64,000 nucleotides of DNA from Mansonella perstans (lineage: Eukaryota; Nematoda; Chromadorea; Rhabditida; Onchocercidae). A program made the translations under genes and the position numbers. The notes under the pieces were generated by a model. It worked only from the letters and a program-made list of their open reading frames with translations, did no database searches and was not told the origin of the DNA. The stretch is from NCBI GenBank assembly GCA_037074765.1, contig JBAMDO010000575.1, positions 124,001 to 188,000 of the forward strand, read 5' to 3'. Below, piece by piece: positions 12,913 to 24,580 of the stretch (its first letter is position 1; every line of letters starts with the position of its first letter).

Positions 12913-13898
12913 TCTTTTGTTTGGACTGCTTTTGTTTTTCCTTTGAGAGTGAGTGCTTTTTCTTTCTGCCCATTTCTGTCGAAGTATGTCGAAGCTAAAA
13001 TTTGATATTGAGAATTTGCTAAATGATGTGCCTGAGGCTTATTTGTGATTGTTTACTTGCCTAGTAAATTGTGTACTTGATTGTGCACTTGTTAAATAAA
13101 AAGTTTTATTTGAAAAAAAGATTTAAGTAGCTTTGTATAAATGCGAAAATAAAATTTCACACTCAAATTCCATTTCCTTCCATTTTCATTATAAATTAAA
13201 CTTCAGAAATAAAAATTTATAATTAAAACTCTGGCAAAAACACACACCGAAATGAAATTCCCTGCAAAATTAAATTTTTATTTCTTTTCCACTTCCCAAC
13301 CACTAATTAATTGGTTTTTTTGGAATAAAATGAAATGGAATGAATAAAATGTTAATAAATAAAATGCATGAACAGATAAAACAACTGAAAGTACTGGCTG
13401 AAGCTGCAGCAATTGAAAGTCATTAATTTGTGCAGTATTTGATGAAATTGAAAAATTTGTTTAATAAAAATTCGACAACAAAACTATGTAAGCATTGTTG
13501 AAAACGAATGAAACGATTACGATAATATTAGGAAATGAAAAGCAACAAAAATAATTGGAGAAATTAGACGAATTTGAAGACGAAGCATGACATTTCAACT
13601 ATAAATTATAAAAGAAAACGAAAAAAACTAAATGCAGGATTTCCTATTATCAAAAACAAGATATTTGATAATGATACTGTACTATGCCAAACCAAAGATA
13701 GCCAAAAAATCCTAATTATTGATAATAAAACTATCAGTAATGGAAAGAACGAGACAACAACAACAAGCAAGCTAGCCAGGATTATAATAAATTGAAAATA
13801 AAAACTAAACTCATTATAAAATAAGTCACAAGAGAGAAATGAGTTTTTGCAAGCTGTGAAATCTTTTAAAACAAACTTCAAAAACTAATTCAACTAAC

Positions 13899-14016
13899 CG
13901 TAGCAATGCTTGATGAAAAAACCGCATAGTTGTTAATATTTCGGCAGCAGTGGATGGTTGTTGATTGCATACTATACGACTGTGAAATTCACTTAGGGTA
14001 CGAATTTTCGCCGAAA
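13899..14016 (-). pseudogene. Isolated copy of an unc-79 N-terminal exon
   Basis: Identical in coding content to 49351-49468, the N-terminal exon of UNC-79 with the [13 protein letters not shown] motif. Splice sites are kept, but the next unc-79 exon in this direction is absent; sequence downstream is unrelated spacer. Carried here by duplication R3. Confidence 0.8.
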
Positions 14017-15947
14017 CTGAAAAAAATTTAATTCGTCCTTTTATTTAATAGACATCAAAAATTTTTCAAATTATTTCTTAAGAAAATAATGTTATCAAAT
14101 AAAAATATTTAATCACTTTTTCAATGGGAATCTTTAGTTAAAATTTATTATTTGTTAGAAATGAAATAGAATAGGAGAGAATGAAAAGATTGAAAACTTT
14201 GAAATAATTCAAATCCTCGGAAAGTTTATTTCATTCTTTGCATCTGAAAATTTCTTGCAAATTCTTTCACAGCGTGATAAAGCTCGAATTTACTGTCATT
14301 GTCAGTATTGTAAAATGTTTTCATCAATTGAAATTGTTAAATTTGAAATATTTCACTAAAATATATGCAAGTCTTCATATGCGTGTGCTTTCATGCATTG
14401 TTGCCAATTTAAAACAAGATTAAATATTTTAAATCGCTGCAAAACATCGTTAGTAGTAGTGAACAAAATATTATGTAAATAAACTTCTACTTGCAATATA
14501 TGAATAAATCAACATAATTTAGCTCAAAAATGTATCAAATTTTTGATAAAATATAATTAATAAACCACAGTATAGTAAAAACTCCCAGATGTGCAGAAAA
14601 CTATTGATTGATATAAACTCTGTCTTACTGATAAATGGAACTTCTAAACGAAAAACAAGTTTTCGCCACTATTACTTATAAATCATTTTGCCACATTTTC
14701 AACCAGCTAAATCTACCGTATCTAGCGTACTGTACTCTCTAATTGTTATTTATTGATCACATTAATTATTATGAGAAAAAATTTTGATAACTAACAGGTG
14801 TAGTATTTCAACAGGTAAGCCATGATTTAACACTGATTGGATGATAGAAATATGAACGATATGGTAAAACAGATGAAATGATGATTATGTTACTGATTGT
14901 ATCCGAACTTTGGTTAGCTTTTATTCGGATTTTAATCTCTAATCGCGGTATTTAAAGGATCACCGGAAGAATGCATTCTTTACTTCTATCAGCAAGCAGG
15001 CGGAGACCTCAGTCTTCATTAACGACCACGCCTTCATCTACATTTACATTGACTCTTTCACACTTTATCTGTCTATCCATACCATTATATCGGAAATTAA
15101 GGACCCGAATGTTTCATATTCAATATCATTAAATGAAACGATCAGCTGATCATGATGACATTATTGTTGTTTACTTGTTTCTGTCCGTTGAAGTGATCTG
15201 ACATTCTAATTTCTTCTGATAATTTCCTTATAAAAAGCAATTTTAAAACTTTTTCATTTCCTCATTGTACTTTTAATATTTCACTATGTTCATCATTCTT
15301 ATAACAACAACAACAACAACAAAAAGGCTTTGATGTGTAGTAAATGATGTACAGATACTCTCCTCACAACCTTTACTTTTTCAAACAAGAGCAATGGAAT
15401 GGAAAAAATAAAACAAACATGTCGCAGATTGTGTCACCATATTGTTGACCGAAGATTATCATATGCAATCATAATATCTGATACAGGTCGTAATTCAGTC
15501 TAATACACTATTACATAGAATGGTAACTTTGCAGAAATCATAGGCCATCTATTGCTATAGTTGGAATATCGAGCGGAAGCATCAACCGCGTCGCATCTAT
15601 TAGATTGATCGAGCGAAAGCTTGCATAAACGGATGTTGCGCGTTATCATAGTTTCGACGAATCCAGTGTTCCACATAGACATCACACATAGACAAAGGCA
15701 GATGCACAACAATACACACATACATACATACACACTGCTGCCAGTTTTATACAGCTTAATCGAGCGGATTTTTTTTGAACTGGAAACCTTTGACCTTGCA
15801 GCTAAGTACATGAAAATGCTAACAGAGGAATTGAAATATTTTTATTCACATGAAAAATTAATCCAACAATGGATAATGGATAAACAACGATAATGGATAA
15901 ACAATGGATAAGTGTTGATAATACTTGTACAATACATTTAGGTAATA

Positions 15948-16546
15948 TTATTTAGCAATATCGTTTAAGATTCGATTAATATAATTTCTTGTTTTGATAT
16001 CATCGGCATCAGCTACCATTCGTTGCAAACGTCGAACTTCCAACAGTGGCATCCAGGTAAGTAAAGCTCGTGCAATAGATTCCAGGTAATCACTTAACTT
16101 ATCATTAAATAAGCTTTCGATTTCTGGAAAATTAATTAAATGCTGGAAAAAGTCGAGCGATACTTTACCATCTGGGAATAAAAAATCAAAATCAGTAAGG
16201 TTTAAGGTTGGCAAACAACGAAGTAAATGATATTGTCCGCAAAAAATCGCTAGTTGAATTACATTTTCAGGACAATTCAAGGGTGGTGAAGCGAATGTCT
16301 GAGGGATAAAATCCTTGAAATCTTCCATTAGTTCTCGATAATCAATATTATGCAGGATGTCATTTTGCAAGCCAAGCCAAGTGCATACTGCACCTGACCA
16401 ACCATTTTGTGCAGCCACTATAGTATTTCTGTACTGTATTGCATTAAAAATAGAAGGATGCAACATCAGAAGTGCCGTATCCCGTACCACATCATTTTCT
16501 GCCGACAATACCTTTTGCCTCTCTGATTCATCCATTCGTAAACTCA
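15948..16546 (-). pseudogene. Copy of exon 2 of the uncharacterised two-exon gene
   Basis: The same 3' coding exon as 51431-52033, open to its TAA stop, but the first codons (those encoding ALWK) and the splice acceptor are replaced at the duplication breakpoint. Its matching exon 1 lies at 17218-17745 on the opposite strand, so the two halves of the gene cannot be spliced together here. A Met in the exon could in principle start a shorter protein of about 199 residues. Confidence 0.75.
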
Positions 16547-16604
16547 TCCATTTCCTTTCTCTGATTTATTTATTCGGAACGAATGTGCAAATTGATGACA
16601 TATT

Positions 16605-17838
16605 ACTGGATTTGCTATTTTGCTTGTTTAAATGTTCGGGATTGTAACTTTCGATGAACAGTTTTTTAACCGCTAATTAAGTTTGCACTACTATAATGGA
16701 CTTAGATGATTTGCACTACAATAATTGACTTAGATGAACCTTTATTACAGAAAGGGTTTCATTTAATAATCAGCAGAGCAGTATTCACTAAACTCATCCA
16801 AACGCTGCGCATTACGTTTACTTCAACTGTCAATTCAACCCAACAAATTTGGAATTCGTTTGTAAGGAAACATTTGAATATTCTTCAGGTAGGTATCATA
16901 ATGTATGCTTAGTGTATTTTGTGTCCTGTCCTCTTCGTTATCAAATAATTAAATAGTTTAGCTAAAGAATTTCTTCCTCTAAAGAATTTGATTCGTGTTA
17001 GTTCTACCATTAATTCTTTTTTTTTCAAATAATCCTGCTGAATTTTCAATAAATAATTGCTTGTAAGTTTTTACAATTGACTATTCAACGTTTCTGTTAT
17101 TACCTGAGGAAATATTCATTGGAAATGTAGTTGTAAATTTTTTTTTTCCTTTTCATTGCACAACATAAATTCTCAGCTGTTGAATAAATAAAATATTGTT
17201 GTAGGGTCATAACTGCTATGTTTAACTATATAACGTGGGAGATAGACGAAAGTCGAGAATCAACAGATCCATTATATCGTAATAACGAAAGTTGGGAATC
17301 AACATATTCAACATATCTGTGGTATCGTAGTACCGAAATTGGAGAATCAGGAGATTCATGGTATCGTAGTAACGAAAGTGGCGAATCACCAGATCCATGG
17401 TATTGTAGTAACAAATCTGTAACCTCATCTCTTTTTGCTTCATGCATGCGATACGTTATACTGCGAGAAGAAGAGACGAATGGTTTGCCAAAATCTATGG
17501 TTCAAAGAATTGAATGTCTGAAGTATGATATGGGCATAATCGGAAAAATGCATCAAGAATATGTTCCATTCAAGCTTTCTTGGATTGGCATTGGAAAAGA
17601 TGGCAAAGTCGACTGGCCTAAGACGTATGCAAAATGCTACCGTGAAATGCCAGCGGATGATTTTTTCGTATTTGCAGCGATTAACGGAATTGCTACCAGG
17701 GTAAACAGCCATATTAAAGATTTAGAATTAAATTATCATTTTTGATTATTTTTCGATCTACCGAATGGTGCACAGCTGATTTATAGAAGTTATATTACAA
17801 CCACATAACCATAGAAGTTATATTACAACCACATAACC
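16605..17838. repeat. Inverted segment R4 (reverse complement of 52196-53433)
   Basis: About 1.2 kb matching 52196-53433 in reverse orientation; its left half (16605-17110) is also inverted relative to 19850-20345. Near 17780-17838 a 28-bp unit (ATAGAAGTTATATTACAACC...) is duplicated in tandem at the breakpoint, whereas the right-hand copy has one unit. Confidence 0.9.
17218..17745 (+). pseudogene. Copy of exon 1 of the uncharacterised two-exon gene, inverted
   Basis: Open from ATG for 175 codons and nearly identical to the exon 1 region at 52280-52807. It has the same acceptor (TTGTAG) 13 nt before the ATG and the same internal donor (ACCAGG followed by GTAAAC). The first third carries imperfect 39-bp tandem repeats encoding Tyr-Arg-Ser-Asn-Glu-Ser-like units. 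Its only downstream partner on this strand is the decayed exon 2 relic at 17845-18085, which has lost an internal segment, so the locus is probably non-functional unless read through to its own stop. Confidence 0.65.
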
Positions 17839-17844
17839 ACTTGG

Positions 17845-18085
17845 CTTGGCTTGCAAAATGACATCCTGCATAATATTGATTATCGAGAACTAATGGAAGA
17901 TTTCAAGGATTTTATCCCTCAGACATTCGCTTCACCTGTATGCCAACCTTGAACCTTACTGATTTTGATTTTTTATTTCCAGATGGTAAAGTATCGCTCA
18001 AAATTTTCCAGCATTTAATTACTTTCCAGAAACCGAAAGCTTATTTAACGATAAATTAAGTAATTACCTGGAATCCTTATCTGGT
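17845..18085 (+). pseudogene. Decayed exon 2 relic of the uncharacterised gene
   Basis: Resembles the reverse complement of 16150-16390 (exon 2 of the gene at 51431), but lacks about 75 bp in the middle (the PENVIQLAIFCGQYHLL region) and shows several substitutions. It is more diverged than the other copies here, so it was probably duplicated earlier. It follows exon 1 (17218-17745) on the same strand. Confidence 0.7.
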
Positions 18086-19800
18086 CATCAACAATTCATC
18101 CATGACTCTTACCTGATCATCAGCAGTTCTGTTAAAAGTATGTATCACTAATCATATAATTATGCTCATTCATATCATATTTAAATTTCAATGCTTGCAC
18201 AAGTTCCGAGACAATTGCTTTTGTCAAAAATTGTTTATCACGATCCTGCAAGATTTTTTCTTGTCTCAGAAACAAACATCCAGCGACAATTGTATTTCTA
18301 TTAAGAAATTAGAATATTAATAACTGAAAAAAATGCATATAAAGAAATAAAAAAAGAAATGAGTAAGAAGACATTTTAAAAAAATTAAATAAATTTACTT
18401 TTAATAAGGCACGATTGCATGCCGTACAAACAGCCAAAAGATCCAATAGATCGGCTTTGCATTCATGTAATGCTTCTGTAAGCCACTTAGAAAATCCCTC
18501 TACCAGCGATACTGAACTCTGTAATAATTATTAAGCTATTGAATTGAATTATATTCTTTCTTCTTCAAGGCTTCATAATTTTTTCACTTAGTCTTCTACC
18601 ACTTCACTTTCTCAACATTCTCCATTTACTGAAACTACACCTTTGCTAAATCACCAGTACCATAATATAAAAGAAACAAAACAAATTTCGAACTTTAAAT
18701 GTAGAGAAGTTATGTACTCGTAGAACAGCTACCATTACACCAATGCAATTTTTGAATTCAGTACAAATCGGATTTCTATCAGTTTGCAATTGCATCTACA
18801 AGTTCAATATTTAAAATGAATTTTTAAACTAAATGTAGTTGTGAGGAAGCAGCAATTTAGAGAAGCATCAATCAGTTAAAGGAATTAAATAACCAATAAG
18901 GGTGTAAATGTTTGCAATAATTAGTGCAAAATTTAAACTGAAAAGATTGAAATAATCAAAAATTACTCAAAAATCAAACGGATGATTCTTTTAATTAATA
19001 AACATTGTAAGATATTTGTACAGAAGAGATAGTAAAAGCGATAATGATAATGCTGTATTAAAATGACAAGGGACTTGACATAATTAGTGAATTACAGCAG
19101 GAAATTTTTGGGTAAAAGAAAATGTTACCTTCGAAAGATATTGACGAAAGAATGAATCGAGCAAATTAGTAACGATATTCCAATGGGAGAAATATGCATC
19201 AGGTGATACATATTCCACATATACTGACAAATTAAACAAAATTCGAGACAGTCGATTAGGCCAGTCTTCCAGAATATCCTGAAATAAATTCCTTTAATTT
19301 TTTCCTTTCCAATATTATTATTACTACCGCTATTATTGTCATTTTTATCATTATTATTATTACTTTTATTATTGCTGCTATTATTATTATCATTATTATT
19401 ATTATTATCATAATTAATTATTATGATATTATATGACACCATTCAAACGGTTTGATCGTTGTTCTGAAATTTAATCGTATTGATTCGAATTTTTAAACTT
19501 AATAAGGAATTCTAATTAAAATTCAGAAAAACTAGAAAAAAATAACTTCGAGCAAATACTGAATAACGGAAACTGGATTTAATTCAGCAAAATCAGCTAA
19601 TGCAAATGATATCGTAGACCAAAACTGATTGACCCGTTCAATATTTGTATCAAACAATTGCAAAAATATTCCGCTTGATGACAACTGAAAAGTTTCGCGC
19701 CATCACGAAAATTATTCCATATTTCTCATATCGCTTTCAATCTAAGCTCAACTATTAATAGAAAAAAACTTTTTGAAAAAACCAATATGTCAAACGAATC
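18086..19800 (-). pseudogene. Partial copy of four unc-79 exons (R6, pairs with 28895-30630)
   Basis: Direct duplicate of the segment carrying unc-79 exons near 28940-29126, 29250-29370, 29990-30135 and 30400-30540, including the intronic ATT-rich microsatellite (19310-19420). The exon at 18090-18260 is shortened relative to 28902-29126, losing codons around the [16 protein letters not shown] stretch. Neither upstream nor downstream unc-79 exons accompany it, so it is a relic. Confidence 0.85.
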
Positions 19801-19837
19801 ATTTAATATATTGGTTTATGGTTAGGAAAAAAAGAAA

Positions 19838-20650
19838 AATTTACAACTAATATTTCCAATGAATATTTCCTCAGGTAATAACAGAAACGTTGAATAGTCA
19901 ATTGTAAAAACTTACAAGCAATTACAAATTCAGCAGGATTATTTGAAAAAAAAAGAATTAATGGTAGAACTAACACGAATCAAATTCTTTAGAGGAAGAA
20001 ATTCTTTAGCTAAACTATTTAATTATTTGATAACGAAGAGGACAGGACACAAAATACACTAAGCATACATTATGATACCTACCTGAAGAATATTCAAATG
20101 TTTCCTTACAAACGAATTCCAAATTTGTTGGGTTGAACTGACAGTTGAAGTAAACGTAATGCGCAGCGTTTGGATGAGTTTAGTGAATACTGCTCTGCTG
20201 ATTATAAATGAAACCCTTTCTGTAATAAAGGTTCATCTAAGTCAATTATTGTAGTGCAAATCATCTAAGTCCATTATAGTAGTGCAAACTTAATTAGCGG
20301 TTAAAAAACTGTTCATCGAAAGTTACAATCCCGAACATTTAAACAAGCAAAATAGCAAATCCAGTAGTATGTCACCAATTTTCACATCCGTTATAATAGA
20401 AATTAATCAATCTAATTCTTACTTTTTTCTTAATTCTTATGATTAATTAATTTCAACTATTTTGAAGTATCAGATTTTTTCTAAAATTCAAAAGGAAAAA
20501 GAGCAAAAAAAACATTTCACAAGAAATAAGGAAATTTTGCATAACATCAGCATTTTAGAGGTGACTTTTTTCAACCTATTTCAGTTTAATGCAACAAGAA
20601 ACTTTTCGCTCAATTATATGCACTAAAATCAAACGGCTAGGCTTCTTTCT
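19838..20650. repeat. Duplicated segment R5 (direct copy of 52886-53700)
   Basis: About 0.8 kb shared in direct orientation with 52886-53700. Its first 500 bp form an inverted repeat with 16605-17110, making a large imperfect palindrome whose spacer holds the unc-79 relic exons. It joins directly to R1 copy B at about 20626. Confidence 0.85.
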
Positions 20651-23097
20651 GAAGTTTGAAAAAATAAAATGAATGACTGTTTCTAGGAAATAATAATTAA
20701 AAAAAAACGTAAAACCAAGAAAGAACAAACAATTTAATTACAAAAATAAATAATGATTACAGTGATAAAAATTTGAATTTGAAATAAAATCACAAATGAT
20801 GTTTCACTTTCTTCTCATTATGTATTAATGAATTCATCTTGCTCTTCATCATTGTCATCATTATCATCACCATTACGATCATTCATTGTTCATCATGACC
20901 ATCATCATCTTTCTCATCAAATTTTTTAATTTCAGTAGCATTTTCATAAAGCATGCTTCGAGGTATTTGTATGCGCATTATATTTCGACCATATTCATCT
21001 GTTGAATTATTAATTTCCATTTTTGATACTGTCGTTTTGATTGATTCACCTGATATTGCTGTTTCAACCACTAATTCAACCGTGCTCCTGCAATAATTTC
21101 CACAATACATTTTTAAGAATTTGGAAAGAGAAAAAATGAATAAGTAATATGAACAAATTAAAATATGGTCTAAATTGCCAATCAAAACAAAAATGAAATA
21201 TCGCCCAATCAGGTATTATTGGCAAATTTCGTTCCTTCGTATGATTGGTATTTTTATAAAAAATTGGTCGCATTATATATTTTGCCGAAAAAGTTAGACT
21301 TGTTCATTTGTTGGTGAGCATAAAAAAGAAAAATCTTATACTTGTTTATTTGTTGGTAAATCAAAATACTGTTACATTTGTTTACTTGTTAACAAAGCAA
21401 AAACAAAAATTTTGAAAACATATAAAATATGCGCATAACATATATATGATTGTTTGATGAAAAACACTTAAAGAGCTAAGAAACTTTTTTTTCGAAATAG
21501 ATCTCATAAAGTACCATGTTGCTGATTGCTCATTTCCTGATGTATTTGTATCCATTTGCTGTTTGCGTAACTGTTGAATCATTTTATGCTTTTCTTTTGT
21601 CTTCTTCATTAATTCATCAAACTGTTGAACTTGTTCTTGTGCTCGCATATTTTGACTAACAAATAAAGTAAAGTAAGATGAAATAATTTACTTGTCAAAT
21701 TTTAATCAATCATAAGTACATTAAAGTGTTTTGAAAGAAAAAAGTTAAATTGATTCAAATTATTTATTTTGTTTACGACCAAATTTTTAATCGAAAAATT
21801 TTCAATTTTAATCAGATTAAAATTATTTAACAAATGTATTAAAATATGTTTAAATAATTAAAAATACTTTCGTCTTGCGTAACATTGTATTAAAAGAATG
21901 ATAATAGCCATGAAAGAAATAATTGATGCCGTCGTAAATAAAACTATCTCAGCGATTTGTAAAACATTCTTCGATCTGAAATATTTTCATTTCTTTTTTC
22001 CTTTGCTAACAAATATATTCTCATTTCACTGATAGTTTCGTTTTTCAATTTGATCTATTTCATTTATTTGAAAAATTGTCGTTCGTTTGAAATTGATTTG
22101 CTATAAGGTCAATGGACATTATCGTAAGTGTTAGTCTACCGGAATCGCCAATGCATGATTTCCGTAATTATTGTCGCACTAACAAAAACTACATATATAC
22201 ATGGACATATATTGGCTTTTGATCACAATGAAACAGTTATCACTAAACAAACATTTAAAAACAAAAATCGAAACTTTCAAATATGTAAATTTTCTTATAA
22301 ATTTAAATGTAAAATTTTAAAAATTATGAAGCGATCATTAATTTTTTTTTCTTGAAAAAACTGCTTTGCAATTTATGAACAATTGTACTTTTTCAAGTAA
22401 GGATTTAGAACACTGACAATGTATGGATCAGTTAGTGGTCGAGATTTATTGATAACAGATTTTGAAGTTCATTGAATTTTTGTTGATCGATAAAATTTTG
22501 AAGAAAAAAAATTTTCGCTTTCTAAATTATTTAATAATAGAGAAGAAAATCTTTTATCAAGAGGATAAAAACTTGACATAACTGATATGATGCTTCTGGA
22601 AAAGAAAATTTGAAATTGTGCTTGAAAATTGTGCCATTTATTTACAGTACAAACCAATCGAAAGTAATGAACGATAAAATAAAATTATAAAAATTTATTG
22701 TAACACGACCTGTTTTCGAGAAATTGAAAAGTTTGCATAATTTTATTTAATTAATTCAGTTATATAAATTTTATTCAGGAAATGTTTGGACTTGGTGTGG
22801 AAGGAATTGTAAAACAGTATCAAAGTGAAATAAAAACCTTCATTCTACCAGATATGTCACATACGGCATTTGATAGAAATATGGAAAAGAATCGCTATAA
22901 AGGTTTTGTTACTTTCTTTTATACCTTTTAAATTTTTAATTTCAAATTCAATCCGACTTAACAGAATGAATAACAAAGATAATTTTTAAAAGTTTTTGAC
23001 CGATTTTAAAACACTGACACGTGTAATTTTAAAGACAAATTAATTGCACATTGGTGATAATATCAAATTATGTTTATATATCTGTCATATAATCTAA
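20626..23097. repeat. Segmental duplication R1, copy B (pairs with 7648-10085)
   Basis: Second copy of the 2.45-kb unit with the membrane/coiled-coil gene and PTP exon 1. Unlike copy A it runs on into further PTP sequence. The short overlap with 53680-53733 suggests that R5 and R1 were joined here through shared sequence. Confidence 0.9.
20883..22178 (-). CDS. Small single-pass membrane protein with coiled-coil tail (copy B, 5' end uncertain)
   Basis: Paralogue of 7886-9166 with the same exon plan: 22140-22178 (weak), 21868-21975 (transmembrane segment followed by basic residues), 21515-21655 (Gln/Lys/Glu-rich, coiled-coil-like), 20883-21087 (acidic C-terminus and TGA stop). Coding sequence appears the same as copy A; differences are in introns. 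Family not recognised. With two nearly identical copies it is unclear whether both are real or one is a mis-assembled haplotype. Confidence 0.55.
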
Positions 23098-23950
23098 TGA
23101 GAAAAAGTAACTGCTAGATAATTAACTGCAAGTGAAGTATTGCAGATGTCATATGCATCGATAAGACACGTGTTGTGTTGCAAGAGGGAGATTCTGATTA
23201 CATTCACGCAAATTACGTTAAAGGTGATCCATTCCTGAACTCGTTTATTTGTACTCAGGTAAAGCAATAGTTTCAACGATTTTTTTGATTTCTCCACTAC
23301 TCTTTTGTCAGCTAAATAACGAATCTTTTATAATTTAATATCAAATTAATCTGTTACCTAATTTTTATCAGTTGTTCCTTTACAATGATTTAACTTTGAA
23401 CGTTTCTTCGATATTTGTAAGTTTTTAAAAGATATGCGTGTTTCAGAATTAATTTTTCAAAATAAATTTGTTATTAAAAAATATATTCATTTATTTCCTG
23501 CTTTGCAATTACAATAATCTTGTTTGTCATTTTTGTTGATATATTTGTTCTTGGAGGTTAATTAAGCTTGGTTATAATTAATAGTTTTAATTATTACTGT
23601 AGGGACCAACGCAAGCAACAGTAAATGATTTTTGGACTATGATAATGCAAGAAAAAGTAAGTAATATTGTCATGCTATGCAATGTTCTTGAAGATGGCAG
23701 AAATAAATGCTTTCAATATTGGCCGCAAGATGTTGGCTTGTCGCTTACATTTAGAGGTTATTTAATATCAATTATACATTCTATTTGTCTTTTCTTTGAT
23801 GTATAACTGATCTTATTGGTCGATTGTCTAATACCTAATTATAATAGTTCACTGATTTGTTTTTTTCTTTTAGTTTTACAAGCAGTTCCTTTAAACAATT
23901 AAAATAAACCTTTCGTTTCATTTTTATGTCTATGAAATTAAACATGCATA
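22435..23950 (+). pseudogene. PTP fragment: exons 1-3 (copy 4)
   Basis: Carries exon 1 (ATG near 22783, ending at the KNRY motif), exon 2 (near 23150-23262, HANYVKGDP region) and exon 3 (near 23604-23757) with the five-T, in-frame NDFWTM motif. Similarity ends near 23950 in the following intron; the WPD, P-loop and Q-loop exons are missing, so no active enzyme can be made. Its intron 3 resembles the fragment at 3800-4359, as if those two pieces were once contiguous. Confidence 0.85.
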
Positions 23951-24416
23951 TTGTACTTTCACTTGCTGACTTGACTTTTACTATGAAGCTTTATATTTAT
24001 TTATCTTTTCAAAGCAGCTATTTCTGTAAAAAAATAAGCAATAGCGATATCAATTTATCAATTATTTACAATTTTCGCGCCCTTTAATTTGAAGCAAATT
24101 TTAAATATGTCAAAATTAATGATATCTTCATAAATCAATCATAGGTGGAATGTTTCATAAGGTATAATTTTTATGATATTCGCATCATTAATTTATTGAT
24201 TCACATGATAGGTTCTATTTCTTTTTTTTGGGTTTTCTGATCTCACGTTTAGCTTTTTCCTACATGGTTTAAATAACATGTTTTAATCAATTTTCTGTTT
24301 GAAATATTTTGCTTTTCATCCTTCTCTTTCTTTCTCTTTCGTCCACACATTAAAAGAAAATGCTTTGCTGCGTTCAAGAAATAAGACTATTACAGCAAAT
24401 ATTTTCATATTTATAG
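23951..24416. other. Spacer, nothing recognised
   Basis: AT-rich sequence between the end of the PTP fragment and the exon-like stretch at 24417; no open frame of interest. Confidence 0.4.
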
Positions 24417-24580
24417 GACATAAAACTATCAAGTCCTGAAAGTCACTGCAATAGCTCTATTCTTATAACTAGTCAGACAAAATGTGTGCCTTTGAAAGAT
24501 CATCTTAAGGCAAGGACAACTCTAACTCCAAAACTGTACAGATGGAGCCCATTTAGTCCTGTTAAGGCTCCCATCTAAGA
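24417..24580 (+). other. Isolated coding-like exon, possible C-terminal exon
   Basis: After a clean acceptor (TTTATAG) a frame with balanced codon use runs to a TAA near 24580. It includes SSPESHCNSSILITSQ and ends with Pro-rich RWSPFSPVKAPI. Codons stay protein-like for another 25 residues beyond the stop. Base composition is richer in GC than the surroundings. No upstream exon was found and the family is unknown; it may be the last exon of a truncated gene. Confidence 0.3.

Larger units (their letters stand above)
13101..16546. repeat. Segmental duplication R3, copy A (pairs with 48556-52017)
   Basis: Direct copy of about 3.45 kb, almost identical by eye to 48556-52017. The second copy has about 30 extra bases near 50224. 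Copy A contains one unc-79 N-terminal exon and the last exon of the uncharacterised gene at 51431, both on the minus strand. At 16546 identity ends six codons inside that exon, so copy A is the truncated derivative and the right-hand copy is the parental arrangement. An (AAC)n run sits near 15303-15325. Confidence 0.9.

Noticed and set aside
13574..13881. Open frames on both strands, repeated at 49058-49333
   Set aside because: Low-complexity Lys/Asn or Phe/Leu composition and next to, but not spliced with, the unc-79 exon; shared by duplication only.
15500..15893. Overlapping open frames on both strands (also at 50982-51336)
   Set aside because: Protein-like length but no splice context, no family and a biased Cys/Val/Tyr composition from a CATA-rich stretch; identical in both copies only because the block is duplicated.
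17222..17447. Minus-strand open frames opposite exon 1 of the unknown gene
   Set aside because: Shadows produced by the stop-free 39-bp repeats.
19125..19442. Asn-rich open frame (also at 30108-30293)
   Set aside because: Joins an unc-79 exon to an intronic ATT microsatellite across a splice donor; not a separate gene.
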